Positions 1 to 4,929 of a DNA stretch of 8,269 nucleotides are shown piece after piece. This stretch comes from Planctomycetota bacterium. GTDB lineage: Bacteria; Planctomycetota; Brocadiia; JAJRTI01. The stretch's first letter is position 1; each line of letters starts with the position of its first letter. The translations under genes and the position numbers were made by a program. The notes beneath the pieces are model-generated. The model was not told the origin of the DNA. It saw nothing but the letters and a program-made list of their open reading frames with translations, and made no database searches. The stretch is from positions 1 to 8,269 of the forward strand of contig JAJRTI010000312.1 in the NCBI GenBank assembly GCA_024278415.1, in the 5' to 3' direction.

Positions 1-105
1 AACGGCCTTATCGCCGGCTTCCTCAAAGCGGAAGCCGCGTTTGGCCGAGTCGTGCCGTTGCCTTTCGGATTGTCGGTCTATTGTGTCGCGAGGAAGCCGG
101 GCTAA
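1..105 (+). CDS. C-terminal end of an upstream protein, possibly a SAM-dependent methyltransferase (partial)
   Basis: Frame 1 is open from the window edge to a TAA at 103-105, giving the last 34 residues of a protein that starts outside the window. The tail reads ...FGRVVPLPFGLSVYCVARKPG. A hydrophobic strand followed by VARKP at the very C-terminus resembles the last beta strand of many class I SAM-dependent methyltransferases, which often end in YxVARKP-like sequences. That family guess rests on a short motif only. The reading frame itself is supported by GC-rich codon use and by the stop lying exactly where intergenic repeat DNA begins. The stop codon is formed by the first three bases of a TAAAGCG heptamer repeat. 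Confidence 0.55.
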   Translation, partial: NGLIAGFLKAEAAFGRVVPLPFGLSVYCVARKPG

Positions 106-137
106 AGCGTAATGACGTAAAGCGTAAAGCGTAAGCG
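103..137. repeat. Heptamer array TAAAGCG, left outer arm of repeat locus A
   Basis: Units are TAAAGCG (103-109), a variant TAATGACG (110-117), TAAAGCG (118-124), TAAAGCG (125-131) and a truncated TAAGCG (132-137). The array overlaps the stop codon of the upstream gene. Its complement, TTTACGC, is tandemly repeated at 223-278, so the two arrays can pair as outer arms around the inner hairpin at 161-212. Confidence 0.9.
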
Positions 138-160
138 GAGCTGCGCTGCGGTTCATTCTT

Positions 161-212
161 ACGCAATACGGAATACGCAGTAGCATCACATGTCGCGTAT
201 TCCGCATTGCGT
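161..212. repeat. Inner inverted repeat of locus A (CAATACG family hairpin)
   Basis: The left arm ACGCAATACGGAATACGC (161-178) and the right arm GCGTATTCCGCATTGCGT (195-212) are complementary over 18 positions with one mismatch, around a 16-base loop (179-194). Each arm is built from 7-base units (CAATACG and GAATACG; CGTATTC and CGCATTG). The loop contains TAGCATCAC at 181-189, nearly identical to the loop of locus B. The stem would be stable in RNA. No T-run follows the right arm, so it is not a standard intrinsic terminator, although a role in 3'-end protection is possible. Confidence 0.9.
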
Positions 213-222
213 GGAGTCCACC

Positions 223-278
223 TTTACGCTTTACGCTTTACGCTTTACCCTTTACCCTTTACGCTTCACGCTTCACGC
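223..278. repeat. Heptamer array TTTACGC x8, right outer arm of locus A
   Basis: Eight contiguous 7-base units without indels: TTTACGC at 223, 230, 237 and 258; TTTACCC at 244 and 251; TTCACGC at 265 and 272. The array is the inverse complement of the TAAAGCG array at 103-137. Three units make 21 bases, so an open frame through the array reads as a 7-residue peptide repeat (LYALRFT-like). This explains a spurious N-terminal extension of the next gene from a TTG at 207. Confidence 0.95.
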
Positions 279-311
279 CCCGCGCCTCCCCAGTCCACGC
301 GTTGCCGCTCC

Positions 312-1616
312 ATGGAATCATCCACCGAAACACCGCCGGCTTGCCGCGATGACGGGTGGTCGCGCCGCGCGGTCAGGTGCATCTTGGTGCTCGTGCTGGC
401 GCTCTCGCTGCTGCGCTTTGCGTACGACGGCGTGTTTCGCGCGCTTGTGGGGCCGCAGCACGACTTTGCGGTGTACTATGCTGCGGGCAAGGCGATTCGA
501 GCGGGCAAGAATCCGTACGACCTTGCCTCGCTTCGCAGCGTCTTCCACCGGCCGGAGATTCAGAAGCACGGCTTTGCCTATGGCCTCTACCCCCCCTTCC
601 TTGCGGCCTGCGTGGTCCCCTTCACCTTCCTCAGCTTCGACGCCGCGGCGATCGTCTGGTTCTGCCTCAACCACGTGTGGATCCTCCTGTGCGTCGCGGT
701 GTTGCCACTCGCGTTCAAGGGCCTGCCGCGCGGGGCGGTTTGGATCGCCGGCGCGTGGATCATGATGAACCTGTGGCCAGTCGCGTTCACGCTCGACGTG
801 GGGAACGCGAACCTGCTGCTGCTCGCGGCGCTGATGCTCGCGTTCGTGGCGCACGCGAACGGCCGGCCGTGGAGCGCCGGGGGGCTCCTCGCGGCCGCGA
901 CGATGCTCAAGCTGCACCCGATCCTCTTTGCTCCCTACGCGCTGTGGACGCGGCAGTATCGCCTTTTCGTCGCAATCTGTGTGGGCTGCTGTATAATAAT
1001 CGCGGCTTGCGTCGCCGGCGCGGGAGTCGACGTGCACGTGTCGTGGCTCCAGGGCCTGCGCGCATTCGTGGGCGGCGACGCGCCGGAGTCCGCTACGACG
1101 CTGCCACAAGACGACTCGATCGTCCATCCGGCCAATCAGTCCGTGGCCGCGTTTTGGTCGCGCCTGCTCACGCGCCACGAGCACACGCGAGCCTGTGCCG
1201 ACAAGCCAAGGCTCGCGCAGTGGTTGAACATCGGCACGTGCTTCGCGCTCTGGCTTGCGACGATGCTGGCTTGCCGGCGCGGCGCGGCGTCGCCCGACGA
1301 GCGCCGCCTCGAGTTTGGCGCGCTCGTAGCGCTGGGCGTCGTCGCGTCCACCCAGTCGTGGGAGCACCATTACGCCCTCATGTTCATCCCCTTCTGCGCG
1401 GCGCTCGGCCACGTGGTCCAAGCCCGGCGCAGTTGGCCGTGGATGGCGCTCCTCGCGGGCTGCTACGCACTGATCGCGATGGAGTATGAGTATCACAACA
1501 CCGCATTCGAGCAAGGCATTCTTATCCCCGTCATGTCTATCAAGCTGCTGGCAGGCGTGTTGTTGCTGCTGTTGCTGATTGGCATGGCGAGGACAAACGT
1601 CAAACGTCAAACGTAA
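312..1616 (+). CDS. GT87 (DUF2029)-type polyprenyl-phosphate-sugar-dependent membrane glycosyltransferase
   Basis: This 434-residue, strongly hydrophobic protein has many membrane segments. One lies at about 21-38, and others at about 95-135, 141-160, 165-182, 215-238, 305-321, 335-370, 375-390 and 405-425. The family pattern is clear. HDFAVYYAAGKAIRAGKNPYD (50-70) carries the conserved loop aspartate, D51, matching the catalytic aspartate of the mycobacterial mannosyltransferase PimE. Further motifs are LKLHPILFAPYALW (199-212), NQSVAAFWSRLLT (275-287) and STQSWEHHYAL (346-356). GT87 enzymes move a sugar from a polyprenyl phosphate carrier to an acceptor on the outer face of the membrane. 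The ATG at 312 was chosen because upstream in-frame codons run through heptamer repeats; no clear ribosome site precedes it. The last six residues (NVKRQT) and the stop codon are encoded by repeat DNA of locus B. Acceptor and sugar are unknown. Confidence 0.87.
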   Translation: MESSTETPPACRDDGWSRRAVRCILVLVLALSLLRFAYDGVFRALVGPQHDFAVYYAAGKAIRAGKNPYDLASLRSVFHRPEIQKHGFAYGLYPPFLAACVVPFTFLSFDAAAIVWFCLNHVWILLCVAVLPLAFKGLPRGAVWIAGAWIMMNLWPVAFTLDVGNANLLLLAALMLAFVAHANGRPWSAGGLLAAATMLKLHPILFAPYALWTRQYRLFVAICVGCCIIIAACVAGAGVDVHVSWLQGLRAFVGGDAPESATTLPQDDSIVHPANQSVAAFWSRLLTRHEHTRACADKPRLAQWLNIGTCFALWLATMLACRRGAASPDERRLEFGALVALGVVASTQSWEHHYALMFIPFCAALGHVVQARRSWPWMALLAGCYALIAMEYEYHNTAFEQGILIPVMSIKLLAGVLLLLLLIGMARTNVKRQT

Positions 1617-1638
1617 AGCGTCAAACGTAAAGCGTAAA
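1594..1638. repeat. Heptamer array CAAACGT/AAAGCGT, left arm of repeat locus B
   Basis: Units are CAAACGT at 1594, 1601, 1608 and 1622, and AAAGCGT at 1615 and 1629, followed by a partial AAA. The array starts inside the 3' end of the GT87 gene and provides its last codons and its TAA (1614-1616). It alternates two heptamer variants, unlike locus A, which uses only the AAAGCGT type. Confidence 0.93.
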
Positions 1639-1667
1639 GTAGAGCCACCGCGTGCGGCCATCTGTTC

Positions 1668-1683
1668 CGTTTTACGTTTTTAC
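1668..1683. repeat. CGTTTTA units, inverse complement of the preceding array
   Basis: CGTTTTA (1668-1674) is followed by CGTTTTTA (1675-1682). These are complementary in type to the CAAACGT/AAAGCGT array ending at 1638, so they could close a small stem with a loop of about 30 bases. A short T-run (1677-1681) lies here. A weak terminator for the GT87 transcript is possible but unproven. Confidence 0.7.
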
Positions 1684-1690
1684 TGAAAGC

Positions 1691-1704
1691 CCAAGAACCA
1701 AGAG
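1691..1704. repeat. CCAAGAA heptamer pair
   Basis: CCAAGAA (1691-1697) is followed directly by CCAAGAG (1698-1704), a third heptamer sequence family in the same intergenic region. With only two units the array is weak alone. The same 7-base period as its neighbours suggests it arose by the same process. Confidence 0.5.
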
Positions 1705-1716
1705 GCGGCCACCGCA

Positions 1717-1776
1717 CAATACGCAATACGCAATACGCAATACGGACTAGTATCACGTATTGCGTATTCCGTATTC
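1717..1776. repeat. Inner inverted repeat of locus B (CAATACG x4 / CGTATTG x3)
   Basis: Four perfect CAATACG units (1717-1744) face CGTATTG, CGTATTC and CGTATTC (1756-1776) across a loop of about 11 bases (1745-1755). Units 1724-1744 pair with 1756-1776 with two mismatches in 21. The loop and stem border carry TAGTATCAC (1748-1756), matching TAGCATCAC of locus A at 8 of 9 positions. The right arm supplies a TTG at 1760 that opens a false N-terminal extension for the following gene. Confidence 0.95.
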
Positions 1777-1807
1777 CGCAAGGCGGGGGCGCGGCGCAGT
1801 TCCGATT

Positions 1808-1831
1808 ACGTTTTACGTCTTTACGTTTTAC
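1808..1831. repeat. Heptamer array ACGTTTT, right outer arm of locus B
   Basis: Units are ACGTTTT (1808-1814), the 8-base variant ACGTCTTT (1815-1822) and ACGTTTT (1823-1829), then a degenerate ACTCATC. This is the inverse complement of the AAACGT-type array at 1594-1635. The overall order (outer arm, inner hairpin, outer arm) therefore matches locus A. The next start codon lies about 30 bases downstream. Confidence 0.85.
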
Positions 1832-1861
1832 TCATCACGTTCCATTCCTGGATCGCCATTC

Positions 1862-2656
1862 ATGCCAGACGACGACCGCCCCAGCATCACGGCTTTCTTC
1901 CCCATCTTCAACGATGCTCCAACCGTTCGGCTGTTGGCCGACAAGATCCGGCCTGTGCTGGACAAGCTCACCGACGATTGGGAGATCATCTTTGTCGAGG
2001 ATTGCAGCCCGGACAACTGTGGCGAGATCGCGGACCAACTCGCGACCGAAGACCCGCGCATCAAGGTGGTGCACCACGAAGTGAACAAAGGCTACGGCGG
2101 CGCGCTGCGCAGCGGATTCGCGGCCGCGACCAAGGATCTGATCTTCTATACCGACGGCGACGCGCAATACGACGTGGAAGAGTTGCCCTTGCTCTACGAA
2201 CTGATCCACGAGTGCGACATGGTCAACGGGTACAAGATCAAGCGCGGCGATCCGCTTTACCGCAAGATCATCGGCCGTATCTACCACTGGACCGTCAAGA
2301 TCGCGTTCGGTCTGCCCATCCGCGACGTGGACTGCGACTTCCGGCTCATGCGCCGGGAGATCGTCGAGACGATCGAACTGGAATCGGACTCCGGTGTGAT
2401 CTGCCCGGAGATGATGACGAAGATCTGCGGCTCCGGCTTCCACATCCTCGAGGCGCCCGTCCACCACTACCCGCGCATCGCCGGGGAGTCGCAGTTCTTC
2501 CGCTTCGGCCGCATCTTCCGCACGCTGCGCGGCCTCGCCCACCAATGGTGGAAGCTGATCGTGTTGCGCGGCAAGACGCGGTATCGTGAGAAGGCGAAGA
2601 AGGTCACGCACCGCGCGGACAGGCTGTCCGGCTCATCTGACTCCGCAGACCGATAG
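1862..2656 (+). CDS. Family 2 glycosyltransferase, DPM1-like, without membrane anchor
   Basis: This 264-residue GT-A fold glycosyltransferase resembles dolichyl/polyprenyl-phosphate mannose synthases and would act on the cytoplasmic side of the membrane. Visible motifs are SITAFFPIFND (8-18); EIIFVEDCSPDN (41-52), where VEDCS replaces the usual VDDGS; NKGYGGALRSGF (75-86); and the metal/nucleotide-binding DGDAQYD (98-104, aspartates 98 and 100). A later block is DVDCDFRLMRREIVE (155-169). No transmembrane helix follows the catalytic domain, unlike the next gene. ATG 1862 was chosen because the in-frame TTG at 1760 lies inside a heptamer repeat. No strong ribosome site is visible. The C-terminal tail (about 252-264, rich in Ser/Asp/Arg) looks repeat-encoded. 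It probably heads the five-gene operon. The sugar donor is unknown. Confidence 0.88.
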   Translation: MPDDDRPSITAFFPIFNDAPTVRLLADKIRPVLDKLTDDWEIIFVEDCSPDNCGEIADQLATEDPRIKVVHHEVNKGYGGALRSGFAAATKDLIFYTDGDAQYDVEELPLLYELIHECDMVNGYKIKRGDPLYRKIIGRIYHWTVKIAFGLPIRDVDCDFRLMRREIVETIELESDSGVICPEMMTKICGSGFHILEAPVHHYPRIAGESQFFRFGRIFRTLRGLAHQWWKLIVLRGKTRYREKAKKVTHRADRLSGSSDSADR

Positions 2657-2686
2657 CTCCGATCTGTCCCATCTATCCGATCCTGT
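2626..2686. repeat. Degenerate short-period repeat at the junction of the two GT2 genes
   Basis: The stretch is a run of related words around CTGTCC, ATCTGAC, CCGATAG, GATCTGTCC, CATCTATCC and GATCCTGT. The clearest part, GATCTGTCC/CATCTATCC/GATCCTGTA (2661-2687), has a 9-base period. It spans the last codons of the first GT2 gene and most of the 37-base gap before the second. It is much more degenerate than the heptamer arrays. Confidence 0.5.
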
Positions 2687-2693
2687 AATCAAC

Positions 2694-3656
2694 ATGCCCC
2701 GTCCCCTCACCATCTCCGTCGTCCTCCCCGCCAGGAACGAGGAAGGGAACATCCCCCTCGTCGTGGACAAGTGCGCGGCCGCGTTCGATGCCATGGGCAG
2801 GGCGGGCGAGGTCATCATCGTCGACGACGGCAGCACCGATGGCACGCGCAACGCCGCGAACGCGGCAGCGGAGAAGCACCGGCACGTCAAGGTGCTGAGC
2901 CACCGCAAGAACCGCGGGCTCACCGAGGCGCTCAAGACCGGCTTCGACGCGGCCGAGGGCGACGTGATCGTGTTTCTCTGCGCGGACCTCCAGTCTGACC
3001 CCGAGGAGGACATCCCCAAGCTGGTGGCGGAGATCGACGCGGGGGCGGACGTGGTGCTGGGCTGGCGGCAGGGGCGGCGCGAGATGAAGCTGCTAGTGTC
3101 CAAGGTTTACCACTGGCTCTCGCGGTTGCTCTTCGGCATCACGGTGCACGACATGAACTGGATCAAAGCGTTGCGCCGCGAGGTCGTGGAGGACCTGCAT
3201 CTGCGCTCCGACTGGCACCGATACATCGCGGTGCTTGCCGCGCACGAGGGGTACAAGATTGCGGAGGTCAAGACGGAGTACCATCCCCGGCAACACGGCC
3301 GCAGCAAGTTCGGCACGACGCGTATTCTCCGGGGTTTTTTGGATCTGCTTGTGGTCAAGTTCGAGTTGAGCTTCGGCGATCGGCCCATGTTTTTCTTCGG
3401 AGGCGTGGGCTTGGGGCTGCTGAGCATCGCGGGCGCGATCGGCGTGTACGGCGTAACGCGTTGGGTCATCGAGGACCGCCTCGGCGGCGGAGATTATCGG
3501 CCCATGGACGTGACCTACTTCTCCTTCATCACGCTGCTGCTGGCCGGCGGGCTGCTCTTCGCGATGGGTTTTTTGGGCGAGTATCTCGTGTCCATTCGGC
3601 AGGCGATCAAGCGCATCAGCCTGGACCGGCCTTCGGGGCGGGAGCGCCGTGACTAG
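2694..3656 (+). CDS. Polyprenyl-phosphate glycosyltransferase, GT2 with two C-terminal membrane helices (GtrB/ArnC/DPM1-like)
   Basis: This 320-residue protein has a complete GT2 catalytic domain followed by two membrane helices (about 233-258 and 276-300). That layout is typical of GtrB and ArnC, which transfer a nucleotide-activated sugar to undecaprenyl phosphate on the cytoplasmic face. Motifs are TISVVLPARNEEGNI (6-20), EVIIVDDGSTDGT (39-51), NRGLTEALKTGFDAAEGD (73-90), CADLQSDPEED (96-106; the aspartate motif), HDMNWIKALRREV (152-164) and the R-x2-HGRSKFGTTR signature (199-210). The ATG at 2694 follows a 37-base gap after the previous stop. An in-frame upstream extension from 2586 overlaps the previous gene and encodes repeat-like sequence. 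The 3' end overlaps the deacetylase gene by 8 bases, implying translational coupling. The sugar cannot be deduced. Confidence 0.92.
   Translation: MPRPLTISVVLPARNEEGNIPLVVDKCAAAFDAMGRAGEVIIVDDGSTDGTRNAANAAAEKHRHVKVLSHRKNRGLTEALKTGFDAAEGDVIVFLCADLQSDPEEDIPKLVAEIDAGADVVLGWRQGRREMKLLVSKVYHWLSRLLFGITVHDMNWIKALRREVVEDLHLRSDWHRYIAVLAAHEGYKIAEVKTEYHPRQHGRSKFGTTRILRGFLDLLVVKFELSFGDRPMFFFGGVGLGLLSIAGAIGVYGVTRWVIEDRLGGGDYRPMDVTYFSFITLLLAGGLLFAMGFLGEYLVSIRQAIKRISLDRPSGRERRD
3640..3644 (+). promoter_or_regulatory. Probable ribosome binding site of the deacetylase gene
   Basis: GGGAG lies 4 bases before the GTG at 3649, inside the 3' end of the preceding GT2 gene. The spacing is short but usable. It supports a start that overlaps the upstream stop (3654-3656). 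Confidence 0.5.
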
Positions 3657-4929
3657 CTCGCGCACACTGCCGTTGCTGTGGGACGTGGAACGTCTGCGCC
3701 TGCCCGTCTGGAACGGCGAAAAGAAGGGCGTGTTCCAGACCGTGGGCGGAACCGTGGCGCAGGACTTCGAGGCCAAGCTCGCCCTCCACGTGGTACTCGA
3801 CACCGACATCCCGATCGGCAAGGTCTTTGTGCCCGAAGTCTGGGAGTCTGACATCCCCGGGCCGACCGCGGCATGGTTTCAACGCGGCAGCGTCAGTATA
3901 CGAGCCGCGTTCCACCACGAGGATGCGTTGCTGCTTAACTTCGACCTGGTCAAGACGGTCGAGGCGATGCTCTTCGAGCGCTATCGCAGAGAGAAGCGGC
4001 CACTGGCGACGCGCCTGCCCATCCCCTACCAGTGGTTCGTGCCACGGTGTTTGCGCACGCCCATCAAACAAATTGCGACGCTATTCTTCGGCGGCAAGCT
4101 CGACCGCTTCCCCATGTGGCCTTGGGAGATCGGGCTCTTGACGCTCATGGAACTCTGCCTGCCGCGACTGTCCACAGACAAGTGGCCGAAGCATCGCAGG
4201 CTGGCGCTCGCGCTCTCCCACGACGTGGAGAGCCTCGAAGGCGTGAAGCTCGCGGAGGACGTGGCGCGGCTCGAGGCCGATTACGACGTGAAGTCTACGT
4301 GGTTCATCGTCGGCAAATTCGCCAGCGCGGCCGCGAAGCTCTGCAACCGCGTCAAGGCCATGGGCCACGAAATCGGGCTCCACGGCACGCACCACGACAT
4401 GGCGTTTCCGTTCCTCACGCGCAGCGAGATGGAGAAGCGGCTCGACGGATGCCAGTCGTTCATGGACGACTACGGCGTGCGCGGGTTCCGCTCTCCGGCG
4501 TTGCTGCGGACCGACCTCATGTATGAGGTTCTCGGCGAGCGCTTCGCGTACGACAGCAGCGTGGTCGACTCGGGCCGGCTCTCGCCCCACGCGCGGCCTA
4601 CGGGCTGCGCGTCGATCTTTCCCTTCCGCCGGGGCCGGCTCGTGGTCGCGCCGATCACGCTGCCCATGGACGCTTCCCTCATTTTCATCGGCCTCGACCA
4701 CGAGCAGATGTTAGCGCTATGGGCAGACAAACTGGGCTTCATCGCGGAGTACGGCGCTGCGGCCGTGTTCACCTCGCACACGGAACCGCACTTCTTCGGC
4801 AACAAGGAGGGGCTGGCGACGTACGAACGCTTTCTCAAAAGCGTGACCAAGCGCAAGAGCATCTGGCTCGCCACGCTCGGCCAGATGGTGGACCACGCGG
4901 CCGCGCAGAGCCGGGAGGAGGCGTCGTGA
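3649..4929 (+). CDS. Polysaccharide deacetylase (NodB homology, carbohydrate esterase 4-like) with a long N-terminal extension
   Basis: This 426-residue protein has a NodB-type deacetylase domain at about 185-415. Such enzymes use a divalent metal to remove N- or O-acyl groups from sugars. Visible motifs are ALSHDVES (188-195, His191-Asp192), GHEIGLHGTHHD (239-250, metal-binding His245 and His248/249), GFRSPALLRTD (279-289, Arg281), YDSSVVDSG (301-309) and FTSHTEPHFFG (374-384, His377). The end, IWLATLGQMVDHA, is typical of the family. The first ~180 residues match no domain I can name. They hold a segment FDLVKTVEAMLFERYRREKRP (98-118) recalling N-terminal domains seen on some long bacterial deacetylases. 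No signal peptide is visible, so a cytoplasmic or membrane-face location is likely. The GTG start overlaps the previous gene by 8 bases. It may act on a lipid-linked sugar, as ArnD and NaxD do; this is inferred. Confidence 0.88.
   Translation: MTSSRTLPLLWDVERLRLPVWNGEKKGVFQTVGGTVAQDFEAKLALHVVLDTDIPIGKVFVPEVWESDIPGPTAAWFQRGSVSIRAAFHHEDALLLNFDLVKTVEAMLFERYRREKRPLATRLPIPYQWFVPRCLRTPIKQIATLFFGGKLDRFPMWPWEIGLLTLMELCLPRLSTDKWPKHRRLALALSHDVESLEGVKLAEDVARLEADYDVKSTWFIVGKFASAAAKLCNRVKAMGHEIGLHGTHHDMAFPFLTRSEMEKRLDGCQSFMDDYGVRGFRSPALLRTDLMYEVLGERFAYDSSVVDSGRLSPHARPTGCASIFPFRRGRLVVAPITLPMDASLIFIGLDHEQMLALWADKLGFIAEYGAAAVFTSHTEPHFFGNKEGLATYERFLKSVTKRKSIWLATLGQMVDHAAAQSREEAS
4914..4920 (+). promoter_or_regulatory. 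Strong Shine-Dalgarno site setting the start at 4926
   Basis: GGAGGAG ends 5 bases before the GTG at 4926. It lies in the last codons of the deacetylase gene. Together with the 4-base GTGA stop/start overlap it fixes this GTG as the start of the membrane-protein gene. The longer in-frame reading from 4719 lies wholly over the deacetylase. Confidence 0.85.

Noticed and set aside
161..212. Intrinsic (Rho-independent) terminator
   Set aside because: The stem is strong, but no T-run follows it on the + strand. It is kept as a structural repeat only.
103..278. CRISPR array
   Set aside because: Units are 7 bases with no unique spacers, and arms are inverted relative to each other.
992..997. TATAAT resembling a -10 promoter box inside the GT87 gene
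   Set aside because: No matching -35 element lies at the right distance, and the motif is part of in-frame codons of a membrane helix.
318..1661. Long antisense open frame opposite the GT87 gene
   Set aside because: Its translation is Arg/His/Glu-rich and low in complexity, typical of the complement of a GC-rich gene. The + strand has clear GT87 motifs.
4719..4925. N-terminal extension of the membrane protein upstream of 4926
   Set aside because: It lies wholly inside the deacetylase gene in another frame, is Arg/Gly/His-rich, and a strong GGAGGAG site precedes the GTG at 4926.
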